From NCBI GenBank assembly GCA_028873275.1, contig JAGWLJ010000056.1:1-7843 (forward strand): a DNA stretch of 7,843 bases, written 5' to 3'. The notes under the pieces were generated by a model. It was not told the origin of the DNA and searched no databases. It saw nothing but the letters and a program-made list of their open reading frames with translations. Position numbers and translations under genes: made by a program. How positions within the stretch are numbered: the first letter of the stretch is position 1; each line of letters begins with the position of its first letter. Origin of the DNA: Pseudomonadota bacterium (GTDB lineage: Bacteria; Pseudomonadota; Alphaproteobacteria; Rickettsiales; SXRF01). This document shows, piece after piece, positions 1-5,711 of the stretch.

Positions 1-403
1 ATGCGCGCGAAATCCAGATCCCGCATGTCCCCAACCGCGTCCATCTCCTGGCTTCGCGAGGCAGCCAGGGCCGCGCCCAGGTCACTATGCAGCACCTGAT
101 CGAGGCTTGCCTGCGCCTGCGTCCCGACCGCCTGATGCTGGGCGAATTGCGCGGCGCCGAGGCCTTTCCTTCATGCGCGCCGTCAACACCGGCCACCCGG
201 GATCGATCTCCACCCTGCATGCCGATACACCAACGCTCGCCATCGAGCAGCTGATCCTCATGATCATGCAGGCGGGCCTGGGCATCACACGCGACCAGAT
301 AAAAAACTATGTCGAGAATGTGATTAATGTTATCATCCAGCTCAAGCGAGGCGCACGCGGAATGCGTTACGTCTCAGAGATTTATTTTAAAGAGACTATG
401 TAA
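1..403 (+). pseudogene. virB11: VirB11-type T4SS ATPase, C-terminal part, frameshifted (partial at left edge)
   Basis: VirB11 is the hexameric cytoplasmic traffic ATPase at the base of type IV secretion systems, powering pilus assembly and substrate transfer. About 132 codons of a protein usually near 330 residues are visible; the Walker A region lies off the left edge. One reading frame (codons from base 3) gives AREIQIPHVPNRVHLL and then the Walker B region RLMLGELRGAEAF (bases 129-167). The family His box GHPGSISTLHA follows at bases 191-223, but in the -1 frame, which runs to the TAA at 401-403. One base appears to be missing near 165-170: adding a T after TTT would restore AFSFMRAVN, the expected family sequence. 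Left uncorrected, the upstream frame ends at the TGA at 252-254, so the His box would be lost. This may be a sequencing or assembly error or a genuine recent mutation. The next gene is virD4, 28 bases on. Family identity is very secure; pseudogene status is uncertain. Confidence 0.88.
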
Positions 404-431
404 AATCGCCGCCTGAACGGCGGGACCGGAT

Positions 432-2210
432 ATGGCTGAAAATAATATCATCTACATCAATCGCCGCCGCCGGCTGTACAATAAAATCTTCCTGCTGGCA
501 GTCGTTTCGGCGCTGCTGGTAATCCCCTTCTATCTTGGCATAAGCGCCGCCTTCGTGATGTATTACGGCGACGCCTATATAGCCGCCGCCTACAACCCGC
601 CTTATCTCATCGACCAGTACACCAGCCTGGTGCAGTATTGCCTGCAGTATTACGACCGCCTGCCGCAGGATTTCCTGCTGAAGATCCTTGGGCCTCCCGC
701 CGGCGGCCTGGGCGGCAGCCTGGTGCTGCTGTTCCTGATCCGCGCGCCGCTGCTCGACTTCCGCCCCTTCAAGCTCAAGGAAAGCGTGCATGGCGACGCG
801 CACTGGGCCAGCGAACAGGACATACGCCGCGCCAAGCTGCGCGCGCGCCGGGGAATGCTGCTCGGCCGCACCGGCGTCAACAATTATCTGGTCTGCGACG
901 ACTTCCAGCACATCCTGCTCTTCGCGCCTACCGGCTCGGGCAAGGGCGTCGGCTTCGTGATCCCCAACCTGCTGTTCTGGCAGGAATCGGTGGTGTGCCA
1001 CGACATCAAGCTCGAAAACCACGAGCTATGCAGCGGCTACCGCAAAAAACTTGGCCAGGAAGTCTTCCTGTGGAACCCCGCCGACCCCGACGGCTTCTCG
1101 CATTGCTACAACCCGCTCGACTGGGTATCGCAGAAGCCGGGCCAGATGGTCGACGACGTGCAGAAAATCTGTAACCTGATCCTGCCCGAGCAGGAATTCT
1201 GGCAGAACGAAGCGCGTTCGCTGATGCTGGGCGTGATTCTCTATCTCATCGCCGTGCCGGAGAAAGTGCAGTCCTTCGGCGAAGTGGTGCGCACCATGCG
1301 CAGCGACGATGTAGTGTATAACCTCGCCGTCGTGCTCGACACCATCGGCAAGCGCATCCACCCGGTGGCTTACATGAATATCGCCGCCTTCCTGCAGAAG
1401 GCCGACAAGGAACGCTCCGGCGTCATCTCGACGCTCAACTCCGGCCTCGAACTCTGGGCTAACCCGCTGATCGACGCTGCTACGGCGCGCAGCGATTTCG
1501 ACATGCAGCAGCTCAAGAAGAAAAAAATGAGCGTGTTCTGCGGCGTCACCCCCGACAACTTAAAGCGCCTCGAGCCTCTGCTTAAAGTGTTCTACCAGCA
1601 GGCCACCGACTTCATGACGCGCAAAATGCCCAACAAAAAAACCGAGCCGCACGGCGTGCTGTTCATGATGGACGAGTTTCCTTCCCTGGGCGAAATGCCG
1701 CAATTCCAGGTCGGCATCGCCTATTTCCGCGGCTATCGCGTCAAGCTGTTCCTGATCGTGCAAGACACGCAGCAATTGAAAGGCATTTACGAGGAAGCCG
1801 GCATGAACAGCTTCCTGTCCAACTCCTATTATCGCATCACCTTCGCCGCCAACAACGTCGAAACTGCCAACATGATCTCGCAGCTGATCGGCAATAAAAC
1901 CGCCGTGCAGCACTCACACAACAAGCCCAAATTCCTCGACCTGAATCCCGCCTCGCGCACCATCAACACCTCCGAAGTGCAGCGCGCCCTGCTCTTGCCG
2001 CAGGAAGTCATCACCCTGCCCCGCGACGAGCAGATCATCCTGATCGAATCCTTCCCCCCCATCCGCACCAAGAAGATTTTCTATTTCAAGGACCGCTTCT
2101 TCATGCGCCGCGTGCTCAAACCCTGCCCCATCCCGCAGCAGGAACCTTACGACCCGCGCAAGAAAAACCCGCCGAAGCCGGAAGAACCCGCCAAAGCCGA
2201 GAAGGCGTAG
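432..2210 (+). CDS. virD4: Type IV secretion coupling ATPase VirD4/TraG family
   Basis: VirD4 is the inner-membrane coupling protein of type IV secretion systems; it recruits protein or nucleoprotein substrates and uses ATP to pass them to the channel. The 592-residue product has a basic N-terminus (RRRR at 11-14), a membrane segment at about 17-45, a short periplasmic loop, and a second membrane segment at about 91-109. The cytoplasmic domain begins with GDAHWAS (121-127), typical of the TraG/VirD4 family. Walker A is APTGSGKG (165-172), followed by VIPNLL and CHDIKLEN; Walker B is VLFMMDEFPSLG (409-420). A conserved glutamine motif, QDTQQL, lies at 444-449. The C-terminus from about 565 is a proline- and lysine-rich tail. 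The length is close to that of Rickettsia VirD4 (about 590 residues, from memory). A GGGA at 422-425 six bases before the ATG is a plausible ribosome site. It follows virB11, so it likely belongs to the same operon. Substrates cannot be inferred. Confidence 0.96.
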   Translation: MAENNIIYINRRRRLYNKIFLLAVVSALLVIPFYLGISAAFVMYYGDAYIAAAYNPPYLIDQYTSLVQYCLQYYDRLPQDFLLKILGPPAGGLGGSLVLLFLIRAPLLDFRPFKLKESVHGDAHWASEQDIRRAKLRARRGMLLGRTGVNNYLVCDDFQHILLFAPTGSGKGVGFVIPNLLFWQESVVCHDIKLENHELCSGYRKKLGQEVFLWNPADPDGFSHCYNPLDWVSQKPGQMVDDVQKICNLILPEQEFWQNEARSLMLGVILYLIAVPEKVQSFGEVVRTMRSDDVVYNLAVVLDTIGKRIHPVAYMNIAAFLQKADKERSGVISTLNSGLELWANPLIDAATARSDFDMQQLKKKKMSVFCGVTPDNLKRLEPLLKVFYQQATDFMTRKMPNKKTEPHGVLFMMDEFPSLGEMPQFQVGIAYFRGYRVKLFLIVQDTQQLKGIYEEAGMNSFLSNSYYRITFAANNVETANMISQLIGNKTAVQHSHNKPKFLDLNPASRTINTSEVQRALLLPQEVITLPRDEQIILIESFPPIRTKKIFYFKDRFFMRRVLKPCPIPQQEPYDPRKKNPPKPEEPAKAEKA

Positions 2211-2214
2211 CCTT
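2202..2214. other. Short palindrome spanning the stop codons of virD4 and thiG
   Basis: The sequence AAGGC-GTA-GCCTT can form a 5-bp hairpin with a 3-base loop. It includes the virD4 TAG (2208-2210) and part of the thiG TAA (2213-2215 on the other strand). Convergent genes often share a bidirectional terminator, but this stem is short and neither side has a clear run of T, so it is at best a weak candidate. Confidence 0.25.
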
Positions 2215-3016
2215 ATTCCTTAGTTACTCCAGATCTCGCAACCAGCGCAGGGATAAGCCCCTCTTCCGGAGAACTTGGCGTCGCATAATCGCGTTTGGGC
2301 ATGCGCCCAGCCAGGTAAGCCAGCCGCCCGGCGATCACCGCCGCCTTCATTGCCTCGGCCATCATCACCGGGTGCTGCGCCGCCGCAATGGCGGTGTTGA
2401 GCAGCACACCGTCGCAGCCCAGCTCCATGGCCACCGCCGCATCCGACGCCGTCCCCACCCCGGCATCGACCAGCACCGGCACCTTTGCCTGTTCGGCGAT
2501 CAGCCGGATGTTGAGCGGATTCTGAATGCCGAGCCCCGAGCCGATCGGCGAGGCCAGCGGCATCACCGCCGCGCAGCCGAGATCCTCGAGTTTTCTGGCA
2601 GTCACCGGATCGTCATTGGTATAGGCCATCACCTGGAAGCCTTCCCTGACCAGCGTTTCCGCCGCTTTCAGCGTTTCCGCCACATCCGGGTAAAGCGTCT
2701 GCCGATCGCCGATCACTTCCAGCTTGACCAGCGTCCACCCGCCCAGCTCGCGGGCCAGCCTGAGCGTGCGCACCGCCTCCTCCGCCGTATAGCAGCCGGC
2801 GCTGTTGGGTAGGTAGGTGTATTTCCTCGGATCGATGACATCCTGCAGCGAGCCGTTACTCGACAAATCCATGCGCCTGAGCGCTACCGTCACAATCTCC
2901 GCCCCGCTGGCCTCGATGACCGCTTTGGTTTCCTGCAGATCCTTATATTTCCCCGTGCCGACCAACAGCCGCGAGCGATAGGCCTTGCCGGCCAACATAA
3001 ATTGGTCTTGCCGCAT
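2213..3016 (-). CDS. thiG: Thiazole synthase ThiG
   Basis: ThiG builds the thiazole phosphate half of thiamine from 1-deoxy-D-xylulose 5-phosphate, dehydroglycine and sulfur delivered by ThiS thiocarboxylate; it is a cytoplasmic TIM-barrel enzyme. With the start chosen here the product is 267 residues, within the family's usual size. Visible family signatures are SRLLVGTGKYKD (15-26), VALRRMD (44-50, usually VAVRR), NSAGCYTAEEAVRT (71-84), the Schiff-base lysine K98 in LVKLEVIGD, MPLASPIGSGLGI (152-164), LVDAGVGTASDAA (182-194) and LLNTAIA (205-211). An ATG at 3067 in the same frame would add 17 residues lying wholly over the 3' end of thiS. The ATG at 3014-3016 is preferred because it lies one base after the thiS TGA (TGAGATG), a classic coupled arrangement. 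It is co-transcribed with thiS and convergent with virD4, with two bases between the stops. Confidence 0.96.
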   Translation of the reverse strand: MRQDQFMLAGKAYRSRLLVGTGKYKDLQETKAVIEASGAEIVTVALRRMDLSSNGSLQDVIDPRKYTYLPNSAGCYTAEEAVRTLRLARELGGWTLVKLEVIGDRQTLYPDVAETLKAAETLVREGFQVMAYTNDDPVTARKLEDLGCAAVMPLASPIGSGLGIQNPLNIRLIAEQAKVPVLVDAGVGTASDAAVAMELGCDGVLLNTAIAAAQHPVMMAEAMKAAVIAGRLAYLAGRMPKRDYATPSSPEEGLIPALVARSGVTKE

Positions 3017-3017
3017 C

Positions 3018-3218
3018 TCATCCACCGCCGATAAATCGAACGATCTCAATTTCATCCCCCTCGGCAATCCCCACCTCGCCGTAGCGCGAGCGCGGTACGA
3101 TCTCGCGGTTTTTCTCCACCGCCACCTGGCTTGAATTGAGGGCGAGCAGCCGCGCCAGCGCCTCGACGCTCATCGGCCCGTCGAAGTCGCGAGACTCCCC
3201 ATTTACTTTGATTCGCAT
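3018..3218 (-). CDS. thiS: Sulfur carrier protein ThiS
   Basis: ThiS is a small ubiquitin-fold protein whose C-terminal glycine is adenylated by ThiF and converted to a thiocarboxylate that donates sulfur to ThiG. The 66-residue product has the right length and ends FIGGG, giving the required C-terminal Gly-Gly. The internal motif NREIVPRSRY (37-46) matches the family's NxxIVPRxxW/Y region, and GDEIEIVRF (54-62) is the last strand. It precedes thiG by a single base. Upstream of the ATG there is no Shine-Dalgarno sequence; the bases directly before it read CACTATAACCCA, which looks like a -10 element, so the message may start at or very near the ATG. The start codon is only 37 bases from that of divergent aroQ, which leaves no room for a TPP riboswitch. 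Confidence 0.93.
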   Translation of the reverse strand: MRIKVNGESRDFDGPMSVEALARLLALNSSQVAVEKNREIVPRSRYGEVGIAEGDEIEIVRFIGGG

Positions 3219-3229
3219 TGGGTTATAGT
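3202..3229 (+). promoter_or_regulatory. Candidate sigma-70-type promoter for the aroQ operon
   Basis: TTTACT (3202-3207) and TATAGT (3224-3229) are separated by 16 bases, matching the housekeeping consensus at 4 of 6 and 5 of 6 positions. Transcription would begin near 3236, giving a leader of about 20 bases that includes the AAGGA ribosome site. The -35 lies inside the first codons of thiS on the other strand. This is sequence-pattern evidence only. Confidence 0.45.
3222..3227 (-). promoter_or_regulatory. Candidate -10 element for thiS, overlapping the aroQ -10
   Basis: Read on the minus strand these bases are TATAAC, a 5 of 6 match to TATAAT, ending three bases before the thiS ATG. They overlap the TATAGT proposed for aroQ on the other strand. 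I see no good -35 at 16-18 bases, so the call is weak. If used, it would produce a leaderless thiSG message. Confidence 0.3.
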
Positions 3230-3244
3230 GCGTTCGAATTGGTT

Positions 3245-3249
3245 AAGGA
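3245..3249 (+). promoter_or_regulatory. Ribosome binding site of aroQ
   Basis: AAGGA lies six bases before the ATG at 3256 and fixes the aroQ start. It is the strongest ribosome site of the aroQ-phosphodiesterase-aat operon; the two downstream genes have no clear site of their own and probably rely on coupled translation. Confidence 0.7.
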
Positions 3250-3255
3250 TCAAGT

Positions 3256-3693
3256 ATGCCCGCCCGCATCCTCATCGTCAATGGCCCCAACCTTAATACG
3301 CTGGGCACGCGTGAGCCGGATATCTACGGCCACGAAACCCTGTCCGATATCGAGGCCAAATGCAAGGCACATGCGCAGTCGCTGGGGTTGGCGCTGGATG
3401 CCTTCCAGTCCAATCACGAAGGCGAAATTGTCGATAAAATCCAGCAGGCCGGCAAGGATTACCGGGGATTGATTGTCAACGCCGGCGCCTACACCCACAC
3501 CTCGATTGCCATTATGGACGCGCTGCTCAGCCTGAAAATCCCTGTTATCGAAGTGCACCTCTCCAATATCTTCCGCCGCGAAGCCTTCCGCCATGAATCC
3601 TATATCTCCAAAGCCGCCAAAGGCGTTATCTGCGGCTTCGGCAGCGATTCCTACCGGCTGGCGCTGGAAGCCATGGCCAAACTGACCGCATGA
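3256..3693 (+). CDS. aroQ: 3-dehydroquinate dehydratase, type II
   Basis: AroQ catalyses the third step of the shikimate pathway, the anti elimination of water from 3-dehydroquinate to give 3-dehydroshikimate; type II enzymes are cytoplasmic dodecamers. The 145-residue product is full length. The family active-site residues fall at the same numbers as in the Mycobacterium tuberculosis enzyme: N12 in NGPNLNTLGTRE, R19, the catalytic base Y24 in PDIYG, N75 and H81 in NAGAYTHTS, H101 in EVHLSN and R112. A good AAGGA site precedes the ATG. It is the first gene of a plus-strand operon, and its TGA overlaps the ATG of the next gene (ATGA at 3690-3693). It is transcribed away from thiSG. Confidence 0.97.
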   Translation: MPARILIVNGPNLNTLGTREPDIYGHETLSDIEAKCKAHAQSLGLALDAFQSNHEGEIVDKIQQAGKDYRGLIVNAGAYTHTSIAIMDALLSLKIPVIEVHLSNIFRREAFRHESYISKAAKGVICGFGSDSYRLALEAMAKLTA

Positions 3694-4370
3694 CCTGGAA
3701 GATCGGCCACCGCGGCGCCTGCGGCCATGCGCCGGAGAATACGCTGGCCTCGATGCAGAAGGCCCTGGAACTCGGCGTCGACGGTTTCGAGTTCGACATC
3801 CAGATGAGCGGGGACGGCGAGCCGGTGGTGATCCATGACGATACGCTGGAGCGCACCACCAGCGGCAGGGGCTTCGTCTCCGATTATACGTTTAAGGAAT
3901 TGCAGCAGTTCGACGCCGGGAAAGGCGAGCGCATCCCCTCGCTGCGGCAGGTGCTCGACCTGGTAGATGGGCGCTGCCGCCTGTTCATCGAGTTGAAGGC
4001 GGAAAGCAGCAGCGGGCCGGTGGCGGCGATCCTCAGGGAATATGTCGCGCGGCGCGGCTGGAGCTGGGAGCAGCTTTACGTGGTGGCCTTCGACCACTCG
4101 CAGCTGGTCGCCATGCGTCGCCTGCTGCCGGAGTTGCGCACCGGCGCGCTGCTGGCGGGCATTCCGGTCAGCCTCGCCGCCATCGCCGCCGAGGCCGGCG
4201 CGTGGTCGATCAATCCCTGCATTCATCACATCAGCAAAGCGCTGGTCGATGACGCGCATTGGCGCGGACTTAAAGTGGTCACCTGGACGGCCAACGAGCC
4301 GCGCCATATCGAAAAGGCGCGCATGCTCGGCGTCGATGCCATCACCAGCGATTTTCCGGATCGGCTGTAA
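3690..4370 (+). CDS. Glycerophosphodiester phosphodiesterase (UgpQ-like)
   Basis: Members of this family hydrolyse glycerophosphodiesters (deacylated phospholipid head groups) to sn-glycerol 3-phosphate and an alcohol, using a divalent metal. The 226-residue product has the compact GDPD TIM-barrel signatures: IGHRGACGHAPENTLAS (5-21) with catalytic H7 and E16/N17, FEFDIQ (33-38) with metal ligands E34 and D36, IHDDTLERTT (48-57) with the second catalytic H49, FIELK (99-103) with E101, and the C-terminal VVTWTAN (196-202) and ITSDFPDRL. No signal peptide or membrane segment is seen, so it should be cytoplasmic like UgpQ rather than periplasmic like GlpQ. It overlaps aroQ by ATGA and has no clear ribosome site, indicating translational coupling; its TAA shares a base with the aat ATG. 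No glycerophosphodiester transporter is nearby. Family assignment is secure; substrate preference is unknown. Confidence 0.94.
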   Translation: MTWKIGHRGACGHAPENTLASMQKALELGVDGFEFDIQMSGDGEPVVIHDDTLERTTSGRGFVSDYTFKELQQFDAGKGERIPSLRQVLDLVDGRCRLFIELKAESSSGPVAAILREYVARRGWSWEQLYVVAFDHSQLVAMRRLLPELRTGALLAGIPVSLAAIAAEAGAWSINPCIHHISKALVDDAHWRGLKVVTWTANEPRHIEKARMLGVDAITSDFPDRL

Positions 4371-4957
4371 TGCCCGAAGAGATTACTGCCGAGCTGCTGC
4401 TGGCCGCCTATGCCAGCGGCTATTTTCCCATGGCGGAAAGCCGGAACGGCATGGAGCTGCACTGGTTTTACCCGGAAAGCCGCGGCATCATCCCACTCGA
4501 CGGATTCCATGTTCCCCGCAGCCTGGCCAGATTGATTCGAAAAAACCCGTTTCAGGTCACCGTTGATAAAGCCTTTCCTGAAGTCATTCGCGCCTGCGCC
4601 GAACGAGAGGAAACCTGGATCAACGACACCATCATCCGCCTCTATTGCGAGCTGCATGAGAAAGGCTATGCGCATAGCGTCGAATGCTGGAAAGACGACG
4701 CGCTGGCCGGCGGATTATATGGCGTGGCGCTGGGCGGCGCCTTCTTCGGCGAGAGCATGTTTTCCCGTGCTTCCGGTGCCAGCAAGATCGCGCTGGTGCA
4801 TCTCGTGCAATGGCTGAAGCGCTCAGGCTACCGGCTGCTCGACACGCAATTCACCAACGACCATTTGCAGCAGTTCGGCGTCATCGAGATTCCAAGAGAG
4901 GAGTATCTGCTGCGGCTGAAAGAAGCGCTGCGCCTCAACGTAACGCTTGCCTGCTGA
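4370..4957 (+). CDS. aat: Leucyl/phenylalanyl-tRNA--protein transferase
   Basis: Aat transfers Leu or Phe from charged tRNA to N-terminal Lys or Arg of proteins, creating N-degrons recognised by ClpS and degraded by ClpAP. The 195-residue product carries the family signatures in order: LLLAAYASGYFPMA (9-22), FYPESRGIIPL (33-43), ETWIND (81-86), GYAHSVE (99-105), ALAGGLYGVALGGAFFGESM (111-130), the FS..ASK stretch (131-139), LLDTQ (156-160) and HLQQFG (165-170). It is shorter than the E. coli protein (234 residues), lacking part of the N-terminal region, as is common outside gammaproteobacteria. It begins in a TAATG overlap with the phosphodiesterase gene and is the last gene of the operon. 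Its TGA is one base from the stop of the convergent small gene. Confidence 0.96.
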   Translation: MPEEITAELLLAAYASGYFPMAESRNGMELHWFYPESRGIIPLDGFHVPRSLARLIRKNPFQVTVDKAFPEVIRACAEREETWINDTIIRLYCELHEKGYAHSVECWKDDALAGGLYGVALGGAFFGESMFSRASGASKIALVHLVQWLKRSGYRLLDTQFTNDHLQQFGVIEIPREEYLLRLKEALRLNVTLAC

Positions 4958-4958
4958 T

Positions 4959-5354
4959 TTACCTGTTGCGGCCGCTGGCGCGCGACAAGGTCGCCGTCCA
5001 GGTCTTACCATCATCGGATGCGTAAATCCCTTCCCGGGCCAGCAGCTTCTGCGCCAGTCGCTTCCCTTCCTGCAGATACCTTGTTCCTTCTTCGCCAAAA
5101 GAGTCGGTCTGAGAAGCTATGGCCGGCTGCCCATCATTATAGGCATTCAGCGCAACAAGATACTCCTGGGGAGTGTCATAGGAAGGCTGCGTCAGCGCCA
5201 GAACTAACTGGCCCAGTTTGGCATTCTTTGCGCTTTCTTCAGCTTCCGCCGCATTCGGGGTGATCCGCACCGCAAGGCGTTCAATGGCATCGCGGCTTAT
5301 GGATTCGCGCAGGCGCTCAGGCAATGGATTGGGAAATGCAGCAGGGTTTTCCAT
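4959..5354 (-). CDS. Hypothetical protein, 131 residues
   Basis: I do not recognise this protein. It is soluble-looking, with no signal peptide or membrane segment: a proline-containing N-terminus (AAFPNPLPERLRES, 5-18), an alanine/glutamate-rich probable helix at 34-55, a middle section with PSYDTPQEYLVALNAYND (57-74), a charged helix at about 88-108, and a tail with DDGKTWTATLSR (114-125). Support for it being real: an AGGAGA ribosome site 3-4 bases before the ATG; that site overlaps the TAG of the preceding small gene, implying coupling; and the frame is open and ends exactly at the aat junction. Codon use is looser than in the neighbours (about 60% G/C at third positions by hand count, with ATA, TTA, CGA and AGG codons), which may reflect weak expression or a different origin. 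The glycine-aspartate/tryptophan tail suggests nothing specific. Confidence 0.72.
   Translation of the reverse strand: MENPAAFPNPLPERLRESISRDAIERLAVRITPNAAEAEESAKNAKLGQLVLALTQPSYDTPQEYLVALNAYNDGQPAIASQTDSFGEEGTRYLQEGKRLAQKLLAREGIYASDDGKTWTATLSRASGRNR
4962..4990. other. Strong hairpin just past the aat stop codon
   Basis: Bases 4962-4970 pair with 4981-4990 (nine pairs, one G-T wobble, one bulged A at 4987), and 4971-4973 pair with 4977-4979 around a 3-base loop. It starts five bases after the aat TGA and contains a NotI-type palindrome, GCGGCCGC. There is no T tract on either side, so it is not a standard intrinsic terminator. It may protect the 3' end of the aat message or mark a factor-dependent end. 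It lies within the last codons of the convergent small gene, so it could also be coincidental. Confidence 0.3.
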
Positions 5355-5361
5355 GTTTCTC

Positions 5362-5619
5362 CTATTTATGTAATATATTCCTTGGCGTATCCATGGCTAA
5401 CCGGGCGGCACGCGCAAAATCCTGCAGGTACCGAAAGCGGCCGATCTCAACTGCCAGCTTGGCTTTCTCTTGTTCCTGCCGGGCAACATCGAAACGTCCT
5501 TTTTCGGCCAGTGCGAAGGCTTCCGGCAGAGTAGGCACCGTGCCACCCGAGGCCGCTTTCCGGGCTTCGTAATTGGCAATGACCTTTTGAGCATAGGTCA
5601 GGGTTTTTTCTTCGGCCAT
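5362..5619 (-). CDS. Hypothetical protein, 85 residues
   Basis: I do not recognise this protein. It is a small, charged, mostly helical product: MAEEKTLTYAQKVIANYEAR forms a probable N-terminal helix, GGTVPTLPEA (25-34) a turn, and residues about 35-77 a long helix rich in A, E, K and R (AEKGRFDVARQEQEKAK, then RFRYLQDFARAARLAMD). There is no signal peptide or membrane segment. A GGAAG ribosome site lies seven bases before the ATG, which favours this start over the out-of-frame ATG six bases upstream. Its TAG overlaps the ribosome site of the 131-residue gene, seven bases upstream of that gene's ATG, so the two probably form an operon. It sits downstream of kdpD on the same strand after a 92-base AT-rich gap. 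Its last codons are unusually AT-rich. Pairing of two small soluble proteins could be a toxin-antitoxin or binding-partner unit, but no motif supports this. Confidence 0.7.
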   Translation of the reverse strand: MAEEKTLTYAQKVIANYEARKAASGGTVPTLPEAFALAEKGRFDVARQEQEKAKLAVEIGRFRYLQDFARAARLAMDTPRNILHK

Positions 5620-5649
5620 GGCATTTCTTCCAAACGTTAAGCTGCTCGA

Positions 5650-5677
5650 TCTATAACGCAGAATAATTAAGAATAAA
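5650..5677 (-). promoter_or_regulatory. Weak candidate promoter for the two small genes
   Basis: On the minus strand TATAGA (5655-5650) resembles a -10 element, with TTTATT (5677-5672) 16 bases upstream as a poor -35 (3 of 6). Transcription would start near 5643, about 24 bases before the ATG of the 85-residue gene. The surrounding gap, 5620-5711, is markedly AT-rich compared with the rest of the window. It also contains AAAAT-GAA-ATTTT (5676-5688 region), an all-AT inverted repeat too weak to be a terminator for kdpD. Confidence 0.3.
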
Positions 5678-5711
5678 ATGAAATTTTGTTATGATTAGAA
5701 GATTGACTTGC

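Noticed and set aside
162..173. Programmed -1 ribosomal frameshift in virB11
   Set aside because: The in-frame codons GCC TTT CCT do not form an X XXY YYZ slippery site and VirB11 genes are not known to use one.
107..403. Independent small gene of 98 codons at the left end
   Set aside because: Only the part from about base 170 makes sense, as the C-terminal end of VirB11; the earlier residues are the wrong frame of the VirB11 Walker B region.
407..422. CGCCG-CCTGAA-CGGCG inverted repeat between virB11 and virD4 as a terminator
   Set aside because: The stem is only 5 bp with no T tract and overlaps the probable virD4 ribosome site; the two genes belong to one operon.
396..1022. Long minus-strand open frame (208 codons) opposite virD4
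   Set aside because: It lies wholly antisense to a clear VirD4 gene, has histidine/glutamine/alanine-rich composition typical of shadow frames in GC-rich genes, and matches no family I know.
3017..3067. Upstream thiG start at 3067
   Set aside because: It would add 17 residues overlapping thiS. The ATG at 3016, one base after the thiS stop, gives the usual ThiG length and N-terminus.
3651..4307. Minus-strand open frame (218 codons) opposite the phosphodiesterase
   Set aside because: It is a shadow of a well-supported gene with conserved motifs on the plus strand, with no recognisable domain and no ribosome site support.
4959..5619. The two small proteins as a tandem duplication
   Set aside because: Aligning them around their shared tyrosine/alanine-containing helices gave only a couple of chance identities.
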